Source: a virus. Taken from it: a DNA stretch of 22,481 bases. Positions 6,940 through 12,849 of this stretch are shown here, piece by piece. A program made the translations under genes and the position numbers. The notes below the pieces were generated by a model, which worked only from the letters and a program-made list of their open reading frames with translations, made no database searches and had not been told where the DNA came from. Within the stretch, counting starts at the first letter, position 1; each line of letters starts with the position of its first letter. The stretch spans positions 1 through 22,481 of the IMG/VR virus record IMGVR_UViG_3300012147_000094, one strand, 5' to 3'.

Positions 6940-7201
6940 TACTCATCTCCCTTCGAATTGCGTTCTGCCGTGTGCGTATCTCAACAGCATACGCCATTTG
7001 CGCCTCAAGCATAACCTCTATAGCCTCACTGGCGTCAAAATGCTTGCTGATAGCGAGGCACTGCCACTTCTCGGGCTCGGTCTCCGTAGCGGCTGTGACC
7101 TTCTGCTCGATATGATAGGTGCCAATGTCTATGTGCCGCACCCTGAATACAAAGGTCAGCCCTTCAGAGACAACGTATGGGAACTTCTGGTTGTCGGCCA
7201 T
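6923..7201 (-). CDS. Hypothetical protein, 92 aa
   Basis: The ATG overlaps the preceding stop as TGATG, indicating translational coupling. The product has a beta-rich first half (FPYVVSEGLTFVFRVRHIDI, TYHIEQKVTAATE) and a helical second half (FDASEAIEVMLEAQMAYAVE). It ends inside the exonuclease gene. I do not recognise the family. Confidence 0.72.
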   Translation of the reverse strand: MADNQKFPYVVSEGLTFVFRVRHIDIGTYHIEQKVTAATETEPEKWQCLAISKHFDASEAIEVMLEAQMAYAVEIRTRQNAIRREMSNGSNA

Positions 7202-7440
7202 CAGTCTTCCTCATTGAGGGCGTCATAGCTGTCCACCATTGAGGTTACAAAGAAGGCCGCAGCCTTCCGCTCCGGATTGAAGCCCTGGAACTGAGCATCG
7301 AGGGCATGACGCATGACCTCTGCTTCGTTACCCTCGGGAAGCGCCTGGAACATAGCCCCGGCCATGGCGAGATGGTGCGCCACCAGTGTGGCTGCTTGGT
7401 CTTGATCGATGGTTGCGGTGTCAACTTGAACTCTGGGCAT
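7201..7440 (-). CDS. Hypothetical protein, 79 aa
   Basis: I use the ATG at 7440 (MPRVQVDTATIDQDQAATLV) because AGGA lies 8 nt upstream; a further in-frame upstream codon has no ribosome site. The product is mainly helical (TLVAHHLAMAGAMFQALPEG, ERKAAAFFVTSMVDSY) and acidic at the end (ALNEED). A large hairpin (7461-7498) stands just before its ribosome site. Family unknown. Confidence 0.72.
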   Translation of the reverse strand: MPRVQVDTATIDQDQAATLVAHHLAMAGAMFQALPEGNEAEVMRHALDAQFQGFNPERKAAAFFVTSMVDSYDALNEED

Positions 7441-7460
7441 GGTTGTGTCCTGTAAATGAA

Positions 7461-7498
7461 GGCCGGGTATACAGGACAAATCCTATAAACTCCCGGCC
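7461..7498 (-). other. Long stem-loop between the acidic-protein gene and the gene at 7440
   Basis: Outer arms GGCCGGG/CCCGGCC and inner arms AGGA/TCCT with further A-T pairs build a strong 38-nt hairpin. On the minus strand TTCATTT follows, so partial termination is possible. It starts 6 nt after the stop codon (7505) of the proposed frameshifted extension of the acidic protein. Confidence 0.55.
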
Positions 7499-7504
7499 TA
7501 TTGG

Positions 7505-7609
7505 TTAGAAAGGTGGTTGCTCGTCTGGATAGACTGGCTTCCAGGGCTTAAGCGATTGGTAATACGAGCCTTTTTTACCTAGACTCGTATAACGCAGCCT
7601 TAGCCCTTT
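7505..7609 (-). promoter_or_regulatory. Probable -1 ribosomal frameshift signal and 32-codon extension
   Basis: The acidic-protein gene ends with codons TTA AAG GGC TAA, which contain the slippery heptamer A AAG GGC (7609-7603). Twelve nt later a 7-bp stem (ATACGAG/CTCGTAT, 7590-7562) with a 15-nt loop could stall the ribosome. After a -1 slip the frame stays open for 32 codons to a TAA at 7505-7507. The added tail is basic and aromatic, includes SLKPWKPVYPDEQPPF, and ends like the SSB C-terminal tip (acidic residues then PF). There is no start codon that would translate this stretch as a separate gene. The 12-nt spacer is somewhat longer than usual, so the activity is inferred only. Confidence 0.55.
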
Positions 7610-8139
7610 AAGCGCGTTACCATCTTCTCGTGAGCTTCCTGCAGGTCGTCCTTCGAGACTTCGCCCACAGCCTTGTAGCCCTTGCCGACTTCGGTCAGCA
7701 CCTCGAAAACGGCGGCCTTGCCGTCTTTTTCCATCAGGTCCCGTGCGAACCCCCGAAGCGTGTCATTGGTCAGCTTTTCGGGGAGGGCGTAGGTGTCTTC
7801 AGCAGCATCTCCATCGCCGAGCGGGTCCCCTTTGTCGCCATCTTCTCCAGCTGCTTCTGCTTCCGCCGGTTCTTCCGGCTCTCCAGCTTCCTCGGGCTCG
7901 GGTTCAGGCTCGGAAGGTGTTTCTTCCTCGACCGTCTCCGCTTCTTCGACTGCGGGGGCTTCTTCGGTGGCAGCTTCGTCGTCGTCGTCGTCGTCGGTTC
8001 CGGCATCATTGTCCTCCGGGATATTGACGCTGAAAGTTGCGTTGGTAACCGCCTCGAGAATGCCCTCAAGCGCTGTCGCCGATCGCTCCTGGGCTGAGGC
8101 AAGCCGCTCAAGCTGCTCGTCAATGGTTTTCGTCGTCAT
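7600..8139 (-). CDS. Acidic hypothetical protein, possibly extended by -1 frameshift
   Basis: The conventional product is 179 residues starting MTTKTIDEQLERLASAQERS. The N-terminal 30 residues look like a short coiled coil. Residues about 40-115 are a very acidic, low-complexity linker with a run of aspartates and many Glu/Pro/Ala repeats. The last 65 residues (LPEKLTNDTLRGFARDLMEK onward) form a compact helical domain. I use the ATG at 8139 because GAGGAG precedes it; a 12-codon upstream extension has no ribosome site. The end carries a slippery AAAGGGC and would give 211 residues after a -1 slip. The gene is divergent from the primase-helicase and heads the leftward replication operon, so a replication-accessory role is a reasonable guess. 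Family not recognised. Confidence 0.78.
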   Translation of the reverse strand: MTTKTIDEQLERLASAQERSATALEGILEAVTNATFSVNIPEDNDAGTDDDDDDEAATEEAPAVEEAETVEEETPSEPEPEPEEAGEPEEPAEAEAAGEDGDKGDPLGDGDAAEDTYALPEKLTNDTLRGFARDLMEKDGKAAVFEVLTEVGKGYKAVGEVSKDDLQEAHEKMVTRLKG

Positions 8140-8221
8140 GGTTAGGCTCCTCTGTTCATGCCTTGTGATGTTCAATTATTTCACTGTAGACAAGTCGAAC
8201 CGTAGAAGAAACCTGCAAATA

Positions 8222-8239
8222 CACAGGACTGGTCCTGTG
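8222..8239 (-). other. Compact hairpin in the divergent promoter region
   Basis: Perfect 7-bp arms CACAGGA/TCCTGTG enclose CCAG on the minus strand (CTGG on plus). A near-identical sequence with two extra central bases lies inside the coding region at 15576-15595. It stands between the divergent acidic-protein and primase genes, so it could be an operator or a transcript hairpin. Confidence 0.5.
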
Positions 8240-8337
8240 AAGCTAGTATAGGAAGTCTACGCGCGCAGTTTATGATGTGAAGATACCGGCGTTGTTGCCA
8301 TCGTGTATCAAAATGGTTTCCCATTAAATCCGAACAG

Positions 8338-8343
8338 TATAAT
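8338..8343 (+). promoter_or_regulatory. -10 box for the primase-helicase gene
   Basis: A perfect TATAAT lies 29 bp before the start codon. No good -35 is visible; the best candidate is TGGTTT at 19 bp. A short leader containing GGAGG would follow. Confidence 0.55.
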
Positions 8344-8371
8344 CTGGTCTAGCGGAACATGGAGGCGCGTA

Positions 8372-10717
8372 ATGGGTAAATCCAATCTCGCCCTCGCTTT
8401 GTCTTATGCCAGCAAGGGCTGGTATGTATTCCCTATCAAAAAGGGAACAACGAACAAACCGAGGGTAAAGTGGGGCTCAGACGCCACCACTTCTGAAAAG
8501 ATCATCAACGGCTGGTGGAAAGCCTGGCCAGAAGACAACATAGGCATCGCTACTGGTCCCTCCAATCTTTGTGTCCTAGACGTGGACATGAAGCATGGCA
8601 AGAACGGGCAGAAAACGCTCGACGACCTGGAGCTGGACTATGGCGAACTTCCCAATACACTTGCTGCTGTCACACCTTCTGGTGGGTTTCATCTCTATTT
8701 TGCTGGTTCGGCCCGAACTACTGTTGAACAAGTGGGTCCGGGCCTTGACACTCGTGGCTCTGGCGGCGCTGGCGGATACGTTCTGGCGCCAGGCTCTAGC
8801 ACAGATGTAGGCGAGTATGAATGGCGCGAGAGCAGCCAGATACCCGTTGCAGAAATTCCTGACTGGATTGTGCACCTCTCTGGGCGCCGCGAAGATCGTG
8901 AGCACCAACAAGAGGCGGTCGTCGACCAGGATCAGCCGCAGTATATTGATTGGGCTACCGAGCACCTCAAGCATGATGCCAAGATTGCCATTGAAGGTAA
9001 GAAGGGCAACTCAGTAACTTTCAACCTAGCATGTGTCTTGCGTGAGAAGGGTCTGTCAAGTGAAATGGCTCTAGAGCTTATGCTTGAGCACTGGAATGAT
9101 CGTTGCGTGCCCTCTTGGTCGCCAGAGGAACTTGGCAAGGTAGTTGAGAACGCTTTCAACTATGCCAGCGTTGTGCCTCCAGGTGGTGATACCCCAGAGC
9201 ATGACTTCGGGGACCCTGATACGCCAGACGATCAAGGAGAATATGGCCCGGCCCCTATAAACGGTGAGCAAGAGGAACGCTTCTCAGGTATAATGGACGA
9301 ATGGGTATGGATTGCCCAGGCCAAGATGTTCTATCGCCGTCGCGACGGTATGATGTTTGACACCAAGTCCTTTGACAGCATGTTCAACTATATGCTGGAA
9401 GGTAAGGGAAGCATTTCCAACGAAATCTTTGGAGCCAAGAGGTCTATGCGGAAGTTCGACAAGATGGACTTCTTGCCCGAGCAGCCTGAGTGCTGCGGAG
9501 AGGTGTATAACACCTGGAGACCTAGCGACCTGAAACCTGTAGAGGGCGATCCAACCATCTTCCTTGAGCACATGGACTACATGTTTGAAGACAAGCGTGA
9601 GCGTGACCTGGTGCTTGACTATATGGCCTGGTGTGTGCAGAACCCTGCAAGCAAGCCTAACTTCGCCATGGTTATCAAGGGTAAGCAAGGCACAGGTAAG
9701 TCATTTATTGGACAGGTGCTGGAACGCATCTTTGGCCCACACAATACGGGCCGGCCCATGAACGCCTCAATTCAATCGCAGTTCAACGGTTGGGCACGAA
9801 ATGTCAAGCTGGTCGTCATTGAGGAACTGATGGTCAAAGGTCGCGTGGACCTGATGAACCACCTCAAGCCAATGATTACTGATCCATTGATTGAGATCAA
9901 CGAGAAATACCAGCCTGCTCAAAAGATCACCAACAACTGTGTGATCGTGGCCTTTACCAACCACGACGACGCCTTGCCTATCGAGGACGACGATCGCCGG
10001 TATATGATTATCATCTCAGACGCCTTTCCGAAAGGACCCGCATACTACGACAAGCTATTCAAGTGGGCCGAGAAGGAAGACGGAGACGCAATCATCTGGA
10101 GTTGGCTGCTGAAGCGCGACATTGGGAAGTTCAACGGAAAAGGCCGAGCGCCGACCAGTGCATCTAAGGACGAGATGCGTGAGGCCTCCAGGACTGACTA
10201 CGACGCCAAATGGCTGCACCTCTATGACAGCAACCTACCTCCGTTCCATGGACAGTATGTCACAGAGCAGGACCTGGTTGATGCCCTACCCGAGAAGATG
10301 CAAATAAGAGGTAGCCGGGCCCATGCCCGTAAGTTCCTTAACAACTCGGTCCCTGCCTACAATACCAAGAAGCAATGCCACACCAATGCCGGACGCGTGA
10401 TCCTGTGGGCGCTGCCTGCTGGTAAGGACGTTCGTGAGAACTCCCAAGCCGCTCAGAAGGCAGTCAAGGAACGGGAAGACGGACGGGTTCCTAAGATGAA
10501 GGCCACTGTCTATAACCGCGAGATGAGCATAGAATTCCAGCAACAGGCTGAGGAGGCTGTTCTTGGTTCTGACTGGGACGATGTTCCGGTGATAAACGAC
10601 ACACATTCGGCTGTTGTGCGTCTACCTGATCGGCACCGAGGTCGTGCAGACCAGACTGACGCGTCCTGTGAAGCAGTGGAAGACTTGATAAAGCGAGACG
10701 CCGACCCACTTGAGTGA
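8372..10717 (+). CDS. Primase-polymerase / SF3 helicase fusion (NrS-1 type)
   Basis: This 781-residue protein combines an AEP primase-polymerase with a helicase. Residues 1-165 are the prim-pol domain: WYVFPIKKG, GIATG, LDVDMKHG with D70 and D72, and TPSGGFHLYF with H107. Residues about 205-265 (GNSVTFNLACVLREKGLS and following) resemble the helical domain found after prim-pol in NrS-1 polymerase. Residues about 310-600 are an SF3/D5-like ATPase with Walker A GKQGTGKS at 437-444 and VVIEEL with E484/E485 as Walker B. It should prime, and possibly polymerise, and unwind phage DNA. I start at 8372 because GGAGG lies 6 nt upstream; the longer frame upstream has no ribosome site. It is the only rightward gene in the left half and has its own promoter and terminator. 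Confidence 0.92.
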   Translation: MGKSNLALALSYASKGWYVFPIKKGTTNKPRVKWGSDATTSEKIINGWWKAWPEDNIGIATGPSNLCVLDVDMKHGKNGQKTLDDLELDYGELPNTLAAVTPSGGFHLYFAGSARTTVEQVGPGLDTRGSGGAGGYVLAPGSSTDVGEYEWRESSQIPVAEIPDWIVHLSGRREDREHQQEAVVDQDQPQYIDWATEHLKHDAKIAIEGKKGNSVTFNLACVLREKGLSSEMALELMLEHWNDRCVPSWSPEELGKVVENAFNYASVVPPGGDTPEHDFGDPDTPDDQGEYGPAPINGEQEERFSGIMDEWVWIAQAKMFYRRRDGMMFDTKSFDSMFNYMLEGKGSISNEIFGAKRSMRKFDKMDFLPEQPECCGEVYNTWRPSDLKPVEGDPTIFLEHMDYMFEDKRERDLVLDYMAWCVQNPASKPNFAMVIKGKQGTGKSFIGQVLERIFGPHNTGRPMNASIQSQFNGWARNVKLVVIEELMVKGRVDLMNHLKPMITDPLIEINEKYQPAQKITNNCVIVAFTNHDDALPIEDDDRRYMIIISDAFPKGPAYYDKLFKWAEKEDGDAIIWSWLLKRDIGKFNGKGRAPTSASKDEMREASRTDYDAKWLHLYDSNLPPFHGQYVTEQDLVDALPEKMQIRGSRAHARKFLNNSVPAYNTKKQCHTNAGRVILWALPAGKDVRENSQAAQKAVKEREDGRVPKMKATVYNREMSIEFQQQAEEAVLGSDWDDVPVINDTHSAVVRLPDRHRGRADQTDASCEAVEDLIKRDADPLE

Positions 10718-10732
10718 GGCGACGCTTCAAGA

Positions 10733-10754
10733 TTATAGAGCCAAGGCTCTGTAA
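10733..10754 (+). other. Compact hairpin after the primase-helicase stop
   Basis: TTATAGAGC and GCTCTGTAA enclose CAAG with one T-G pair, 16 bp after the stop. It matches the hairpin at 15359-15381 with a compensatory A-T to G-C change in the stem. A second 8-bp pair (ACCAGGGA at 10756, TCCCTGGT at 10796) follows before the terminator. Confidence 0.5.
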
Positions 10755-10805
10755 TACCAGGGACCTCCATGTGTCCGCAAACCCTGAGAGCAATCTCCCT
10801 GGTTT

Positions 10806-10846
10806 GGCCCTCGCGGTAGAAATACCCCGGGGGCCTCTTTTATTTC
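10806..10846 (+). terminator. Rho-independent terminator of the primase-helicase gene
   Basis: Two 13-nt arms (10806-10818 and 10823-10835) pair with one mismatch and one G-U around a GAAA loop, followed by TCTTTTATTT. It lies 89 bp past the stop and faces the end of the leftward operon, so it insulates convergent transcription. Confidence 0.85.
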
Positions 10847-11049
10847 CACAAAGCAGCGGTGGCAGGAAACTTTTCCCGAAACTCCTGTGGAGCCAGGTAC
10901 AGGTACTCAGCAGCTTTGCGGAAGTGGCCTGCCGACCAAGCACGAAGAATATCTGCCTCAGCCCGCTTGCCTTCCCGTTCCTTTTTGGCTGCCTCTCTGA
11001 GGTTCTTGAAGGCCTGCTTGCGGTGATACATTCCCTGCTTAAGTGTCAT
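10840..11049 (-). CDS. Small basic hypothetical protein, 69 aa
   Basis: The product starts MTLKQGMYHRKQAFKNLREA and is rich in Lys/Arg with a helical middle, ending EFREKFPATAALWK. Its ATG lies within the end of the upstream gene (11-bp overlap) with GGAG 7 nt before it. Its stop overlaps the plus-strand terminator of the primase gene. Composition suggests nucleic-acid contact, but no family is recognised. Confidence 0.65.
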   Translation of the reverse strand: MTLKQGMYHRKQAFKNLREAAKKEREGKRAEADILRAWSAGHFRKAAEYLYLAPQEFREKFPATAALWK

Positions 11050-11308
11050 CTTCGTCTCCGTAAGTCATGAGTGGGTAGCCGACGATGGACATTATATCCT
11101 CGTCACTGAGATAAGGCCGGACGGCTTCAGCTAGATTGGCGGTGATTTCGGTAAGGGCCTCCACTTTGCGAACCAGGCCCTCCAGCTGGCTGTCGTGATA
11201 GTCTGGAGACCGATCCACCATGATATTGATGGCCTCGCCGAGGGTGTAGGTCTTCGGCTCCTTGGTCGCGTCCATGAATGGCGCATAGTCTGTGATGGTA
11301 AGGGTCAT
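11039..11308 (-). CDS. Hypothetical protein, 89 aa
   Basis: I use the ATG at 11308 (MTLTITDYAPFMDATKEP) because its ATGA overlaps the upstream stop and AGGAGA precedes it. The product is acidic and helical (GLVRKVEALTEITANLAEAV), ending YGDEDDT. The MTLT opening resembles the N-terminus of the first gene in the operon (MTLTSITPF). Family unknown. Confidence 0.7.
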   Translation of the reverse strand: MTLTITDYAPFMDATKEPKTYTLGEAINIMVDRSPDYHDSQLEGLVRKVEALTEITANLAEAVRPYLSDEDIMSIVGYPLMTYGDEDDT

Positions 11309-11619
11309 GCTGGTATGTCTCCTGTGTTGCCCAAGCAGATAAGGCAGTAGCCGATGGGACAGCCACCGTCCTGGCTCCAATCGATGGAAGCCTTGTAGCA
11401 CTCATCTGCTCGGTGTCTCAATGCCTGAGTGTCAGCCTCGGTTGGTTGTCGTTCTGGCGGCAGGGCCCAGATAATGTTCTCTGGACCATCCTCGAAGTGG
11501 AACATCAACCCGTTTTCCGCCAAGATGTCGATGAACATCTTGGCCGAGGCTAGGTCCGTGACTGGCTCGTGATGGACAGAGTTATAGTCTGCCGCGGTAA
11601 GAAGGTTGATAAGGCTCAT
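11305..11619 (-). CDS. Hypothetical protein, 104 aa
   Basis: The ATG at 11619 has a GAGGAG site and overlaps the upstream stop as ATGA. The product contains ASAKMFIDILAENGLMFHFE and DGPENIIWALPPERQPTEAD, and ends with three cysteines (CPIGYCLICLGN) plus an earlier one, so a small metal site is possible. Short soluble phage protein; family unknown. Confidence 0.72.
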   Translation of the reverse strand: MSLINLLTAADYNSVHHEPVTDLASAKMFIDILAENGLMFHFEDGPENIIWALPPERQPTEADTQALRHRADECYKASIDWSQDGGCPIGYCLICLGNTGDIPA

Positions 11620-11777
11620 GCGTTGGTCTCCTCTTTTCTTAGGTTATCATACTCCAGTTGCAGGGCTTTCCACTCGGCTCTTGACGAGGCGTCGTGGGTC
11701 ATGCGACCGTAAGCCATCAGCTGGCACCGAAACAAAGCCAAGCGAGTGTCCCTGTCTGCAGTTGCTGACCTGTTCAT
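11616..11777 (-). CDS. Probable internal gene, 53 aa, in frame with the fusion
   Basis: This ATG has a better ribosome site (GGGAGGG, 6 nt spacing) than most genes in the window. Its product is a charged helical protein ending LEYDNLRKEETNA. It would be made whatever the repeat number upstream. It overlaps the next gene's start as ATGA. Confidence 0.55.
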   Translation of the reverse strand: MNRSATADRDTRLALFRCQLMAYGRMTHDASSRAEWKALQLEYDNLRKEETNA

Positions 11778-12071
11778 ATCAATCCCTCCCGATCCGGTGA
11801 TACTGGAAGTCGACTTCATGGTCCACACTCCACACTCCACACTCCACACTCCACACTCCACGCCGTCTGCGTCTGCGACCGCGAGAAGGGTGTCTGCCTC
11901 GCGAGACATGAAGTCGTCGCCATTGAAGTCGTAACCAAGTTCACCCAGGATGGTGACGAACCGGGCTGCGTCTCGCTGGTCGTAGAATTCCGCATCCTTC
12001 AGGATTTGACCCCAGAGGAGTTCGGCCACTTGGCGCGTCATGGTGAACGGTGTTATGGACGTGAGTGTCAT
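11616..12071 (-). CDS. Hypothetical protein, 151 aa; probable repeat-driven fusion of two genes
   Basis: The frame starts at an ATG with AAGGAG upstream (MTLTSITPFTMTRQVAELLW). The first about 70 residues are one compact domain. A 39-bp run of the 7-bp unit CCACACT then encodes VECGVWSVECGVW. The last 53 residues (MNRSATADRDTRLALFRCQL onward) have their own ATG at 11777 and a strong GGGAGGG site, as expected for a separate gene. In one alternative frame after the repeat the sequence reads HEVDFQYHRIGRD and stops one base before that ATG, the usual spacing of adjacent phage genes. So the present single frame probably arose by gain or loss of repeat units. Promoter P2 drives the unit. Functions unknown. 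Confidence 0.68.
   Translation of the reverse strand: MTLTSITPFTMTRQVAELLWGQILKDAEFYDQRDAARFVTILGELGYDFNGDDFMSREADTLLAVADADGVECGVWSVECGVWTMKSTSSITGSGGIDMNRSATADRDTRLALFRCQLMAYGRMTHDASSRAEWKALQLEYDNLRKEETNA
11823..11861. repeat. 7-bp tandem repeat (CCACACT, 5.6 copies)
   Basis: Five perfect units plus four bases lie within the coding frame of the gene at 11616-12071. Because 7 is not a multiple of 3, each gain or loss changes the reading frame downstream. Confidence 0.95.
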
Positions 12072-12096
12072 GGTGTTTCTCCTTGTTTCTATAACT

Positions 12097-12125
12097 AGAA
12101 TATCGTGACAGAGATGAACTGTAAA
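12097..12125 (-). promoter_or_regulatory. Leftward promoter P2, YATTCTA type
   Basis: TTTACA (12125-12120) and TATTCT (12102-12097) are separated by exactly 17 bp on the minus strand, followed by AGTTATAG. It lies about 26 bp before the start at 12071. Confidence 0.65.
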
Positions 12126-12333
12126 CCAGTGAGTATCGATGCCCGCGCATGTTGTGATGTAGACCAACCCTGCCGAATATCCGGGGTCCTACCGCGGGAT
12201 CGCCGACCAAGTAAACTGACGAGAACCAGTAGCGCTAGATAGGAAACAGCCCGGCGGGCGGTTGGAGGGCCTACACGGTTGGTCGGGTTGGTCGGCTTCG
12301 TAGGGCGTGCCCTTGGTATTCCGGCGGTTGTGG

Positions 12334-12417
12334 AGCTTCTGCTCTAATCGCGTCTTAGCGGTGCTAATCGCTAGGCTGATAACCTGATAGCGGGCTAGAG
12401 CGCACAGGCTAGAAGCT
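12334..12417. other. Extended stem structure in the non-coding block
   Basis: AGCTTCT (12334) pairs with AGAAGCT (12411), and the adjoining GCTCTA (12341) pairs with TAGAGC (12396), with a 9-nt bulge. Inside, TAGCG (12356) pairs with CGCTA (12369). This could be a small structured RNA or a DNA cruciform. Confidence 0.4.
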
Positions 12418-12460
12418 GGATAAGCGCATCAAAGGACTGAGGCCAAGGTGGAAGCCTGGA

Positions 12461-12485
12461 AACGACTACGCCAGCGACTGTGTGA
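12461..12485 (+). repeat. Iteron-like repeat copy 1
   Basis: It begins AACGACTACGCCA and contains GACTGTGTGA. It matches copy 2 at 12705-12728 except for three substitutions and one missing base. Confidence 0.55.
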
Positions 12486-12555
12486 TTTTTAGCGCAGTCG
12501 ACAGCCTAAGTGCATGTTTCTAAAGCCAAATGAGCGCTGGACCCAGCAGGGTGTT

Positions 12556-12571
12556 GACTGCGACTGTGACG
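12556..12571 (+). repeat. Iteron-like partial copy
   Basis: GACTGCGACTGTGACG shares the GCGACTGTG core with copy 1 and borders the A/T-rich stretch. Confidence 0.45.
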
Positions 12572-12704
12572 TATAAAAACCTTTATTACGTAATGTATAT
12601 ATAGGATAGGTATACCCTTATATCCTTGTGCGTATTATTTTTTGTTAAAAGTCGTAGTCAATAGTCAAAAGGATACCTAAGTGCTTAAAAACAAACAAAA
12701 ATAA

Positions 12705-12728
12705 AACGACTACCCAATGACTGTGCGA
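12705..12728 (+). repeat. Iteron-like repeat copy 2
   Basis: It begins AACGACTACCCA and contains GACTGTGCGA. The pair CGACTA here and TAGTCG at 12751 is inverted, and a reversed GACTACGAC lies near 12650. Confidence 0.55.
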
Positions 12729-12849
12729 ACGATTTTGACTATGCCGCTAATAGTCGAGCTGCTGTAGTGTGAGCTCCCAGTGCAGAAGCACCGGGAACTT
12801 TGGTCGTCATACCCCGCAATCCCATCCAACCACGTGTGACAGGGAGACT

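Larger units (their letters stand above)
12126..12849. other. Non-coding block, candidate replication origin region
   Basis: No reading frame with a credible start fills this block. From left to right it holds an inverted pair of TTGGTCGGC (12202 and 12288), a G-rich tandem 9-mer (12277-12294), a structured element (12334-12417), GACTR-rich direct and inverted repeats (12461-12760), an A/T-rich stretch at about 12570-12710, and a 9-bp hairpin (12775-12796, arms around CAGAAG-type loop). The combination of iteron-like repeats beside A/T-rich DNA resembles phage and plasmid origins. Confidence 0.45.

Noticed and set aside
7793-8251. Ser-rich plus-strand frame
   Set aside because: It is an antisense shadow of the Asp/Glu-rich linker of the acidic protein; it also runs across the divergent promoter region.
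12530-12604. 24-codon plus-strand frame in the non-coding block
   Set aside because: No ribosome site, and it overlaps the iteron-like repeat and A/T-rich stretch.
12126-12849. tRNA or CRISPR array in the gene-free block
   Set aside because: No cloverleaf with a T-arm was found, and the repeats are neither regular nor separated by equal spacers.
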